Source: Streptomyces sp. H27-H5
GTDB taxonomy: Bacteria > Actinomycetota > Actinomycetes > Streptomycetales > Streptomycetaceae
NCBI RefSeq assembly: GCF_026627505.1
Contig: NZ_JAPNLK010000021.1
Location: forward strand, 43,027-107,026
Length of the DNA: 64,000 nucleotides
Direction: 5' to 3'
Numbering within the stretch: the first letter of the stretch is position 1; each line of letters begins with the position of its first letter. This document shows, one piece after another, positions 1 to 8,900 of the stretch. Under the pieces are notes generated by a model. It did not search any database, was not told the DNA's origin, and saw nothing but the letters and a program-made list of their open reading frames with translations. The position numbers were made by a program, and so were the translations under genes.

Positions 1-470
1 CCCCACCATCCACTTCCCCCTTCGGTCCCTCACCAAGAGGGGATCCGGCACGCGCCGGTTCCCGTCCCCGGACTGCCGCCGGACCTGGAGGTGGGGACCA
101 CAAGCGTACGTGCGGAGGCCTAAGTGGCTGTTGTTGTTCCGGACTTGAGGAGTGCTGGTCGAACGGGAGTCACCTGAACTCCCGACCCGACCGGTCCTCC
201 CCCGCCGTCGTGACCTCCGCGTCCATCACATTGAGCGGCTGCATGACCGCGCGCACTGGGTGGACGTCACGTCGCCGAGGTGCCCGGCCGCACGGCGAGG
301 CCAGAGCACCCACAGGCACGACGCCTGGCGTACCGCCACCACCAGCGTCCTCGCAGCAGTGCGCAGCTTGTCACCCGAGCGGTGGGAGGCGAGGACGTCC
401 GCAATGGCCAACTGGCGGCGACTGTGAAAATCGCTGTCCGATCACCGGAGCACGGTGATAGACATCCGGC
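1..470. other. No recognisable gene at left edge
   Basis: Several open frames cross this stretch, but none has a recognisable family, a convincing ribosome site or consistent third-position GC bias. It is taken as intergenic DNA or the decayed end of a gene lying to the left of the window. Confidence 0.5.
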
Positions 471-1271
471 GTGGAAAAGAATCTTGAGTTCCCTGACCTG
501 TTGCGACTGATCGATGAACGGTCGACCGCCTTCCGCGCCGTGGTCGCCGCCGCGCCCGGTCTCGACGCGCAGGTGCCGACCTGCCCCGGGTGGACGCTGT
601 TCGATCTGGTGAAGCACCTGGGTGGGGGAGACCGTTTCTGGGCCGCCATCGTAGGCGCGGGGTCTGCCGACGCTCCCCCGGCCGAGGCCGTCGCCGCGCG
701 CGCCGCGCTGGAAGTGCCGCAGGAGCGTGAGGCCCTGCTGGCCTGGCTGGACGCGTCGACGCAGCTTCTGCTGGGCGCCCTGCGCGCGGCGGGACCGAAG
801 AGCGGTTGCTGGACGTGGTGGCCCGCGTCGCAGTCACCGCAGACCGCCGGCGGCACCGCCCGGCATCGGGTCCAGGAGACCGCGGTGCACACCTACGACG
901 CCCAGCTCGCCGGGGGCGCCCCGCAGCCGCTGCCGGTCGAGCCGGCACTCGACGGTGTGGAGGAGTTCCTGTTCACCGTCTGCGCAACGCCGAGTGCCTG
1001 GCCGCACAAGCCCACGGCCTTCGACTTCCACGCCGCCGAGGGCCGCTCCTGGCGCCTCACCGTCGACGGCGACGGCGCACGCACCACCCGCATCCCCGTG
1101 CCCACCGCCGCGACCGGCGAAGACTCGGACGCAGCCGGCGCCTCCGTCCACGGCACGGCCAGTGAGCTGGTCCTTTACCTGTACGACCGGATCCAGGCCG
1201 ACTCCTTGCACGTTGACGGAGACGCAGGGCTGCTCGACCTGCTCCGCGCCTGGGAGCCGGAGGAGAAGTAG
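471..1271 (+). CDS. Maleylpyruvate isomerase family (MDMPI-type) protein
   Basis: This 266-residue protein has the DinB/MDMPI fold pattern: an N-terminal helical domain with the family motif VPTCPGWTLFDLVKHLG near residues 41-57, then HRVQETAVHTYDAQ in the middle, which carries histidines of the kind that bind metal in this family. A smaller C-terminal domain follows. Family members are cytoplasmic enzymes that often use mycothiol as cofactor; the real substrate is unknown. The start is GTG, with only a weak upstream ribosome site. The gene stands alone, with IS5 debris directly downstream. Family assignment is firm; the reaction is not. Confidence 0.85.
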   Translation: MEKNLEFPDLLRLIDERSTAFRAVVAAAPGLDAQVPTCPGWTLFDLVKHLGGGDRFWAAIVGAGSADAPPAEAVAARAALEVPQEREALLAWLDASTQLLLGALRAAGPKSGCWTWWPASQSPQTAGGTARHRVQETAVHTYDAQLAGGAPQPLPVEPALDGVEEFLFTVCATPSAWPHKPTAFDFHAAEGRSWRLTVDGDGARTTRIPVPTAATGEDSDAAGASVHGTASELVLYLYDRIQADSLHVDGDAGLLDLLRAWEPEEK

Positions 1272-1314
1272 GACGTAGCGGGCGCTGTTGGCCGGCTGCG
1301 GGGCCGGGGCGGGC

Positions 1315-1779
1315 AACCGGAGGCTTATTGCCACCGCGCGATGCTGGACGCGATGCGCTACCTGGTCGACAACGGCACGAAGTGGCGGGCCTTGCCTGCC
1401 GACTTCCCACCGTGGAACCGGGTCTACGCGTTCTTCCGGCGCTGGCGCGGCCCAGGTCCTGCTCACCCAGGTCACTGCCGCGCACTACCTGCTGGCCCTG
1501 GTCTGGGCCGACGGCGGATGCACCGGCAGCCTCGTCGAGTACTGCCTCGCGGCCCTCGCCCTGGTCCTCGCCATTGGCAAACGCAGCGACGACATGCGCG
1601 GCTTCGTCGTGCTGCCCAAGCGGTGGATCGTCGAGCGGTTCTACGCCCACCTGATGCGAAGTCGCCGTCTCGTGCGCGACTTCGAGCGTTCCATCGCCAG
1701 CGCGGAGGCGATGGTCTACTGGTCGATGACGATGCTCATGCCCCGCCGCGTTGCCCGGCCACGTCCTTCGCGAGCGTGA
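1315..1779 (+). pseudogene. IS5-family transposase remnant (deleted, frameshifted)
   Basis: Two frames together give the start and end of an IS5-type DDE transposase. The first frame has the N-terminal motif [19 protein letters not shown] at about 1365-1425. The second resumes near 1450 with [17 protein letters not shown] and ends in [20 protein letters not shown] and a tail ending at 1779. The middle of the enzyme, including the first catalytic Asp region, is missing and the parts are in different frames, so it cannot be active. Confidence 0.85.
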
Positions 1780-2090
1780 ATCGGCCAGGTGCCGGCTCGA
1801 TCAGCCAGCCGCGCGCCGTCAGCCGCTTGGCCTTCGATCGCAGTGCCTCCACCTTTCCCGGTACGGGGTCCAGGCCGAAGCAGGCGGCCATCTCCTGGCA
1901 CGTCAACGCTCCTTGACCGAGTCGGTTACGGTCGCTGAGGGCCTGCAGGATGCGCTGGTAGTCCACCGACAGCGCCGACCAGGCCAGCCCCGCGCGCCAC
2001 ACCGGCACCCCTGTTTTCGGCTTCGCCGCCTCCGCCGGTTCGGGCCGCGCCGGCTGCACACCGGGAGCCGGCAGACCCTCGGATGATGAC
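1736..2090 (-). pseudogene. Truncated ORF with winged-helix-like C-terminus
   Basis: The minus strand reads a coding-like segment with YQRILQALSDRN, then ALTCQEMAACFGLDP and LRSKAKRLTARGWLIEP, which resembles a small winged-helix tail seen on proteins near Streptomyces insertion sequences. Upstream of about 2090 the frame loses coding character and runs under the next gene, so the N-terminal part has been lost. Its last codons lie antisense to the IS5 remnant. I do not recognise a named family. Confidence 0.45.
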
Positions 2091-2166
2091 AGGGGCCAAG
2101 GCTGCGATGTCAGTGTGCTGAAGTATCCTTCCGGCCACCGCACACCGACTGCAAGGAACAAGAGAA

Positions 2167-3675
2167 TTGACCGCCCAGTCTGCTTTCCCGCTGCCCTTTC
2201 AAACGTCCCGTTCCATATCGTTCGCGACACCCCGAACACTGCGGGAACTTCAGATGATGCAGTGCAGCGCGCTCATCCGGGAGAAGCCGGGGTGGTTCGA
2301 CAAGATGAACGATGCCGACATCGTCGCCAGATGGACGCAGGAAGCGATGGCCCAGGGCCTCACCGAAGCGCAGGTGCGTTACGTGCTCGCCGAACTCGCG
2401 CACTACGCCGCGCTCCGCGACGGACGGACCGGCGTCGAGGTGTCCGCCGTCGACGGGGTGTGGCATTCGGACACACTGGTCGATGACACGCTCGGATCCC
2501 GGCTGCGCGAGGCGGTTCGGGTGCTGGAGCAGGTCTCCGAAGAAGAGCGGGACTGGCATCCCGGATCCGACGGCCAGGTACTGGATCTGGTCCATCCCTC
2601 ACTGTTCTGCCTGGTGAGAGAGGTGAGCGGGGCACCCGAGAAGGCTTGGCAGAACCCGACGGACCGCTACGCGAGGTACGAGTTCTCGGAGAAGTTCCAG
2701 TGGCTGCCCACGGACGTCGACGTCAGTGACGACGGCGCCGTCGCCTTCCGCTCGTACGTCAACAACGTCCACCCCGACACTCATCGCGAACTGGTCTCCG
2801 TCCTGCCGGACTTGTTCGCGTGCCTGCGTCCGATGTTTGAGAACGTGCTCACGGATCTGCTGCATCCGCGGCCCCTGCGGATCGAGGCCAATCCCTACGG
2901 GTGGTACGACTCGGAGCCGGAGTATCCGAACAAGACCTCCTACGGTGATGACGCAGCCTTCGCAGAAGCCCGCGATGCCTGGGAAGCGGCCCACAACGAT
3001 TGGTGGGAGAACCGCCGCCCGGCCGTCCCGGACGCCCCGGCCTTCACCCCGCCCGAGTTGCCCGACGAATCCGCCCGGGTCGACCTGCGCGGCCGCCGTC
3101 TCCAAGTCATCGTCAAGCTCGCCACCATTCATCTCACTCCGGACAAGCCCGAGTACGCCGGCGGCTCCTGGCATGTCGAGGGGATGTTGAACGAGCGGAT
3201 CGTATCGACCGGCATCTACTACTGGGACAGCGAGAACATCACCGAAAGCCGGCTGGGTTTCCGTGCGGCACTCGACGACCCGGACTACGAACAGAACGAC
3301 GACAACGGCATGCGTGAGGTCTACGGCCTGGAGAACGAAGAAGCACTGAACCAGGTGCTGGGATCGACAGCGACCCCGGCGGGCCGCTGCCTGGCGTTCC
3401 CGAACATCCTGCAACACCGCGTCGGCTCATTCCGCCTGACCGATGCCACGCGCCCGGGATACCGAAAGATTCTGGCGTTCTTCCTGGTCGACCCTTCGGA
3501 GAAGATCGTTTCGACATCCGACGTGCCCCCGCAACAACCCTGGTCCGACACCTCGACCATGACCCTTGAGCAGGCCAAGAACTACCGCGAAGAACTCATG
3601 CGGGAACGCAAGTTCTTCGTCGACGAACACAACGAGCAGCTTTACGAGCGAGAATTCTCCCTCTGCGAGCACTGA
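2167..3675 (+). CDS. DUF4246 family protein, possible Fe(II)/2OG-type oxygenase
   Basis: A 502-residue protein matching DUF4246, known from fungi and actinomycetes. The TTG start is chosen because AAGGA lies about nine bases upstream; an in-frame ATG pair lies 28 codons further in. The conserved C-terminal half reads LQVIVKLATIHLTPDKPEYA, then GGSWHVEGM with H336 and E338, then FPNILQHRV with H417, and GYRKILAFFLVDP with R433. That order (HxE, distal His, Arg) is the facial triad plus 2-oxoglutarate anchor of Fe(II)/2OG oxygenases. The enzymatic role is my inference from these residues. The protein is probably cytosolic; no signal peptide or membrane segment is visible. Confidence 0.85.
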   Translation: MTAQSAFPLPFQTSRSISFATPRTLRELQMMQCSALIREKPGWFDKMNDADIVARWTQEAMAQGLTEAQVRYVLAELAHYAALRDGRTGVEVSAVDGVWHSDTLVDDTLGSRLREAVRVLEQVSEEERDWHPGSDGQVLDLVHPSLFCLVREVSGAPEKAWQNPTDRYARYEFSEKFQWLPTDVDVSDDGAVAFRSYVNNVHPDTHRELVSVLPDLFACLRPMFENVLTDLLHPRPLRIEANPYGWYDSEPEYPNKTSYGDDAAFAEARDAWEAAHNDWWENRRPAVPDAPAFTPPELPDESARVDLRGRRLQVIVKLATIHLTPDKPEYAGGSWHVEGMLNERIVSTGIYYWDSENITESRLGFRAALDDPDYEQNDDNGMREVYGLENEEALNQVLGSTATPAGRCLAFPNILQHRVGSFRLTDATRPGYRKILAFFLVDPSEKIVSTSDVPPQQPWSDTSTMTLEQAKNYREELMRERKFFVDEHNEQLYEREFSLCEH

Positions 3676-3868
3676 ACCTCCTCGCTCATGAATGCATGAG
3701 GTCAGGAAGGTGTGGCGGGTCCCGGCGGTGGTGCTGATGCGGTGCGGGCAGGGCGCCATCGGCGAGGTTCCGGGAGAACGGCAAGCCGGTTTCTGGCGCG
3801 GCGATGAGTTTGCGGGCTCTCGCCGGTCTATCTCTTGAGGGAGACAGTCGACGCATCGGGAGTAAGCC

Positions 3869-4513
3869 ATGGGCCTCATCCACATCGAGATGTTCGCGAC
3901 CCTCGACCTCATCGGGCAGGCGCCCGGCGGCCCCGACGAGGACCCCGTGGGGTTCCCGTTCGGCGGCTGGCAGGCGCCCCTGATGGACGAGGTCGCCGGG
4001 GCACAGGTCGGTGCCGCGTACGAAGGCACGGACGCCCTGCTGCTCGGCCGGCGGACGTACGACATCTTCGCCGCCTACTGGCCTCACCAGAAGGGTGGTG
4101 AGGACAGCGAGATCGCCACGCTCTTCAACAGTGTCCCGAAGTACGTGGCCTCCCGCGGCAAGCCCGACCTCTCGTGGGCCGGGTCCACACAGCTGGGCCC
4201 GGACCTCGCCGCCGCGGTACGTGAGATCCGTGAACGGCACCAGCACGTGAAGGTCGTCGGGAGCCTGAACCTCGTACAGAGCCTCCTGCGCGAGAAGCTC
4301 TTCGACCGTCTCGACCTCTGGGTGCATCCGATCGTGCTGGGCGTGGGCAAGAAGGTGTTCGACGATGGCGCGGTTCCCACCAACGTCACCCTCCTCGCAC
4401 CCCCGGCAGCGAGCCCCAAGGGCACCGTGTACCTGCGTTACGGCATCGCCGACGGAACGCCCGCGACGGGAGACATGAGCGCACCCGATCGCGGCGTCGG
4501 AAGCGGCGAGTAG
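3869..4513 (+). CDS. Dihydrofolate reductase/RibD C-terminal family protein
   Basis: This 214-residue protein has the RibD_C/DHFR-like reductase pattern common in actinomycetes: an N-terminal strand MGLIHIEMFATLDLIGQ, the central ALLLGRRTYDIFAAYWP motif near residues 51-67, VKVVGSLNLVQSLL around residue 130 where NADPH binds, and DRLDLWVHPIVLGVGKKVF toward the end. Such proteins are NADPH-dependent reductases of unknown substrate. A GGGAG site precedes the ATG. A low-complexity tail follows the fold. It is a stand-alone gene. Confidence 0.9.
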   Translation: MGLIHIEMFATLDLIGQAPGGPDEDPVGFPFGGWQAPLMDEVAGAQVGAAYEGTDALLLGRRTYDIFAAYWPHQKGGEDSEIATLFNSVPKYVASRGKPDLSWAGSTQLGPDLAAAVREIRERHQHVKVVGSLNLVQSLLREKLFDRLDLWVHPIVLGVGKKVFDDGAVPTNVTLLAPPAASPKGTVYLRYGIADGTPATGDMSAPDRGVGSGE

Positions 4514-4679
4514 GGCACCCCGCGCAGGGCGGGCCCGCGCCGCCGCGGAACGCGCGGACACGGTGTTGCCGCACGCATCCCCTTGCCGAGGCGGTCGAAC
4601 TCGTCGACGATGCTCCAAGGCCTCAGGCCGGCCGGAATTCGCCCGGCCCCGGTCGGAGCGTCACAGACAAGGGGAGACA

Positions 4680-5045
4680 GTGACGAAGCGCAAGATCTCA
4701 AGAAGGCACCCCGTGGCGGTGGCATTCGTACCCCTCTTCGTGCTCGCCGGCCTCCTGCTCGGCCCTGGAGCGGCGTCGGCAGCGGCGGCCGCGCCGACGG
4801 TGCGGCAGGCTCCCGTCACCGTCGCGCTCTCGCAGGGCGGTCTCTCGTCCGGTGCGGGCGCGGTGACCGGGATCCAGGCGCCGAAGAGCGCCCCCGTCCT
4901 GGCCACCACCGGGAACAAGAAGGCCAAGAAGAGCAAGAAGAAGGGTGGGTTCTTCAAGACACTCCTGATCGTCATCATCGTCGTCATCGTGCTGCTCGTG
5001 GTTCTCTACGGGGTTCGCCGCGCTCTGCGCCGCAGGTCCTCCTAG
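4680..5045 (+). CDS. Small secreted or membrane protein with basic C-terminal tail
   Basis: Start GTG at 4680 is chosen because GGGGAG lies four bases upstream and the product then begins with a good signal peptide: a KRKISRR basic head, a hydrophobic core, and an Ala-rich cleavage region near residues 30-38. The 121-residue product ends with a Lys-rich stretch (KKAKKSKKKGG), a hydrophobic helix LLIVIIVVIVLLVVLYG, and an Arg-rich tail RRALRRRSS, which is a stop-transfer design. It is probably an exported protein anchored by its C-terminus. No family was recognised. Its TAG stop lies inside the left end of the adjacent palindromic element. Confidence 0.7.
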   Translation: MTKRKISRRHPVAVAFVPLFVLAGLLLGPGAASAAAAAPTVRQAPVTVALSQGGLSSGAGAVTGIQAPKSAPVLATTGNKKAKKSKKKGGFFKTLLIVIIVVIVLLVVLYGVRRALRRRSS

Positions 5046-5206
5046 TGCTGTGACCGGAAAGGTTTGCCGGGGCGCGGTGTCCGGTGTGGTGCATCGCAAG
5101 GCGGAGGACTGCCGCTTGTACTGGACGTACTCGGGCGGTTCGACAACGCGGCGAGGTGCCGTGCCGGGCGCCGTGACACGGTGAACCTTTCCGGTCACAG
5201 CACTAG
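5042..5206. mobile_element. MITE-like palindromic element 1
   Basis: A 165-base element bounded by perfect 23-base terminal inverted repeats that begin CTAGTGCTGTGACCGGAAAG. The interior is GC-rich with a core including GTACTGGACGTACTCGGGC, and it encodes nothing. Each end finishes in CTAG, which may be a palindromic target site. It is a non-autonomous element that would need a transposase elsewhere. Its left end supplies the stop codon of the upstream small protein. Confidence 0.8.
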
Positions 5207-5207
5207 C

Positions 5208-5363
5208 CGTCTCTTTCGGAGCTTGCCGGGGCCGCGGTGCCCGGCACCGCCCCTGGCGGCGTTGTCGGGGCACCCGAGTACGTCCAGTACACGAGCGCCC
5301 CTCCGCCTTGCCAGGCACGGCACCGGACACCGCGGCCCTCACCGACAAGATCCGAAAGAGACG
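5208..5363. mobile_element. MITE-like palindromic element 2 (reverse orientation)
   Basis: A 156-base element with terminal inverted repeats CGTCTCTTTCGGA followed by a near-matching stretch (22 bases, two mismatches). Read in reverse, its interior matches the core of the neighbouring element (GCGGTGTCCGGTG, then CAAGGCGGAGG, then GTACTGGACGTACTCGGG, then CGACAACGC), but its ends are different. The two elements are one base apart and oppositely oriented. Confidence 0.75.
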
Positions 5364-5444
5364 ACCCAGGCCACGCCGCCGGACCTCCCGACAGGGCCGG
5401 TCCCCGTCGCGGCTGACCGCTGCTGGAACCCGCCTGCTCCGCGT

Positions 5445-5477
5445 GCCGCCTCCGGCAGGTCTTCTGCCGGAGGCGGC
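5445..5477. terminator. Strong hairpin terminator after RidA gene
   Basis: A perfect 14-base stem, GCCGCCTCCGGCAG paired with CTGCCGGAGGCGGC, has a five-base loop and lies ten bases beyond the RidA stop codon. It probably ends minus-strand transcription. No U-tract is evident, as is usual in Streptomyces. Confidence 0.75.
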
Positions 5478-5486
5478 GATGTCGCG

Positions 5487-5888
5487 TCACCCGACGGCGG
5501 TTCCCTCAAGTTCGACCATCAGGGCGGGCATGGCCAGCCGTTCCACCCCGAGCATCGTCATCGACGGTGTGACCCCGGCGGCGCTCAGCCGCGACTTCAG
5601 CAGGTCGTGATGTTCGAACAGTCGATCGACGTCGATGGTGTAGACATTGAGTCGGACGAGGTTCGCGAGTGACATGCCGGCCTCGCCGAGCACGGCCTCC
5701 AGGTTGTCGAGGCTCAGAGCCAGCTGCGCTCCCATGTCACCGTCGTGCCGGGGCTTGCCGTCGTCGCCCATCGAGGTTTGCCCGGCGCAGTACAGGGTTC
5801 GGGTCTGCCCGGAGACGATCTCACCCTGGCTGTACCCCATCTCCAATGACCACGCCCACGGGTTGACTCCTGTTCGCTCTACCGCCAC
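5487..5888 (-). CDS. RidA family (YjgF/YER057c/UK114) deaminase-like protein
   Basis: A 133-residue protein of typical RidA length. Visible family features are the N-terminal NPWAWSLEMGYSQGEIVSG and VRLNVYTIDVD near residue 83, containing the Arg that holds the substrate carboxylate in RidA enzymes. The family hydrolyses reactive enamine/imine intermediates, although diverged members do other jobs. The start is GTG with GGAG five bases upstream. It is transcribed in the same direction as the nSTAND gene upstream, from which it is 16 bases distant, so co-transcription is possible. Confidence 0.9.
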   Translation of the reverse strand: MAVERTGVNPWAWSLEMGYSQGEIVSGQTRTLYCAGQTSMGDDGKPRHDGDMGAQLALSLDNLEAVLGEAGMSLANLVRLNVYTIDVDRLFEHHDLLKSRLSAAGVTPSMTMLGVERLAMPALMVELEGTAVG

Positions 5889-5904
5889 AACAGCTCCATT
5901 CGAA

Positions 5905-8900
5905 TCATCGAGAGTGATACGCCCATCGCACCGGCTCGGTTTCCACCGTCCGTGACGTCGTGTTGATGAGCCTTCCCGCAGATGACGACACCCCTGGTCG
6001 TATATTCGATGGATTCATTTGTATGCGCGCTGACCGCTTGATCTCACCGCCAGCGAGCCGATGTGCGCCATGGCACCGGCGGGGGTCTTCCCGCCAAAGT
6101 GCCGCTCCTTCTGCCGTTACTTCGCGCAGGTGCTCTGAATAGGGCACGCCTGACGCGTACCGGGTCGTCCAGTCCTTCTCCGAGAGACCGGTGCCGACGA
6201 TCCGGCAGGCGAGGCCGGTGAGGTCGGTGACGGTCGCGGGGAGGTCGCCCAGGTGCCACAGCCGGACATGGCCGCCCTGCCCGGACACCACGGCCAGGGT
6301 CCTGCCGTCGGGGCTGAAGCGGATGTCCTCGGCGGTCTCCTCCACGGTCGCCGCGAGGGAGGGCCGTGCAGGGTCGGAGACGTCCCAGATGCCGACTGAG
6401 CCCGATTTCTCGGCGGTGGCGACGAGGCGGCCGGCGGGGTGGAACACCACCCGGTGGGCCTCCTTGACCGGCATCGAGGCGATCGGCGCATGACCGACGT
6501 CCTGTCCGACCGGCCACTGGAGTACCTGGCCCCCCGCGGAGTCGTCCGTCACCAGCCGGCGCCCGTCCGGGCTGAAAGCCGCGTGGTCCATCCCCAGCAG
6601 CGAATGGCGCGTGGAGGTACGGGCGTCGGCCGGCGGCTTGGCATGGTGGACCCGGGCGGGCGCCGACGGGTTCGACACGTCCCAGAGCGAAGAGGGCAGG
6701 GCCAGCAGTCGGCCGTCCGGACTGAACACGGTCGGCGTGGTGCCCAGGATGTGGTGGCCGATGACGGGTGCCGGCTCGTCGGTGTCGTTGATCAGTTCGT
6801 TGAGCGACTCCTGGAGGTACCGCCGGCCGGGCACGGGCGTGCCGGTGTCCCAGAGGCCGACCCAGGTCTTGCCCACCGGGAGTTCCCTGCCCGACGCGAC
6901 CAGCAGCGCCGTGCGCGGACTGAATGCCAGCGACGTCACCCCCGTCGGAGTGGCCAGCACGGCCCGCTGCCGAGGCCGGTCGGGGTCCGTCAGGTCCCAG
7001 AGCACCAGCTCGCCGCGCGCGGAGATGGTGTCCGCGATCGTGCCGACCGCCAGAGTCGTGCCCTCCCGGTCGAAGGCCAGGGTTTCCACCGGATGCGCGG
7101 ACCCGTTCACGAGCGGCGGCAGTTCGCGCGGGTGAGCCGGGTCCCGGACGTCCCACTGATGGACGCCGCCCGCGAAGCCGCCCACCATCAGCCTGCTGCC
7201 GTCCGGGCTGAACGCGGCCTCGGCAAGGCCCGCCTCACCGGTGTCGAGGCCGGCCGCGAGGCTGGGCGCCCTGCGCGGGGCGACCCGCCAGCGCCAGACC
7301 GAGCGGGATTCGTCGACCACGAGGACGTGCCGGCCATCGCTGCTGAAGGTGAACCCGGCGGGCTTGGCGGGACCGGGGAGCGCGGCCGGTCCGGAGGGGC
7401 GGACCGGGTCCGCGACGTCCCACAGTTGGGTCCGCCCCCCTTCGGATGCCGTGACGACGGCACGGCCGTCGGGGCTGAAAGCCGCCGCCCGGACATCGGT
7501 CGGATGCTCCAGTACGGCGAGCCTTTCGGGGGCGGCCGGGTTCGTGAACCGCCACAGGGCGAGCTTGTGCCCGGAGGCGACGGCCAGCACCGGGGCGTTC
7601 GGGCTGACGGCTAGCGTGCCGGCCGTGTGGCCCCGTGTCCGGGACACGGCACGCGGACGTTGTGGGTCCGCCACGTTCCAGAGCTGCCAGCCGGAGAAGT
7701 GCGTGATGGACTCCGGCCCCAACGAAGCGTCCTTCGTGCCCAGGCCGGAGGCGGTGACCAGCGTATGCCCGTCGGCACTGAACCGTACGGTGTCGGCATC
7801 GGTCGCCGGAGTCGGCGCGGAGAGCCGGCGCGGCAGGGCGGGATCGCCGATGTCCCACAGGGTCAGCGTGCCGTCGGCGCCGCCGGCCACGACCGCCAGC
7901 GTCCTGCCGTCCGGGCTGAAGGCGGCATCCTGCACCTCCTCCAGGCCCGTACGGAACGGTAGCCGGCGGGGGCGCCGGAGATCTGTCGTGTCCCACAGGG
8001 ACAGCTCGTGGACGGGGGAGGCACCGACGATGCCGCCGGTGACGACGGCGAGGGTGCGCCCGTCGACGCTCAGCGAGACATGGGCGACCTCGTCGGGAAG
8101 GCCGGTCAGGGTGGCGAGCCGCCGCGGGCGCACGGGGTCCGCGGTGTCCCACAGGTCGACGGACGGGGCGCGGTCGCCCGCGACGGCCAACAGGGTGCCG
8201 CCTTGGAAGAAGGCGGCGACATCGTCCACCGGCCCGAGGGCCCCGTCAGGTGACGCGCCGTCGAACCGGGTCCGTTGAAGGGTGCTGAGCAGCCCCTGCC
8301 GGCCATCCGGAGTGGGGTCGACCTGCTGGGCGGCGAGGCTGAGCCGCAGCGAGGTGCGGGGATCGCTGTCGCGCAGGCTCTCGGCCTGCGCCCGTAAGCC
8401 CCGGCCAACCGCGAGTATGCTCTGCTTCTTCGCCGTCGTGTCCGACTCGTCGGCGCGGCGGCTCTGCATCTGCGCGGTGACCGTGCCGGCGACGGCGAGG
8501 AGTGCGAGTACCACCAGCGCCGCCAACGAGCCGCGGAAGAGCACGGAGGCCCGACGAGCCTGCCGGAGCGACGCGTCGAGGAAGGTCATGGCGGTGGGGG
8601 AGAGGCTGCCCCGCCCGTGCCCGGCCGCCCAGTCCCGAGCGGCTTTCAGGCGGCTGCCCCGGTACAAGTGGGAACGGTCACGTTCCGCGGCGGCCCAGCC
8701 GGCCGCGTCCTCCTCGATCTGCTGGCGCAGGAGGTTGTCGGCTCGGTGGACGTTCACCCAGTCCCGCAGCCGCGGCCAGGCCCGCAGGAGGGCTTCATGG
8801 CTGATGGCAACCGTCTCCCGCCGCAGGGTGAGCAGCCGTCCCGAGGTGAAGCCGGACAGCACGGCCTGGGCCGCGTCGGGGTCCAATCCCTCCGTCAGCT

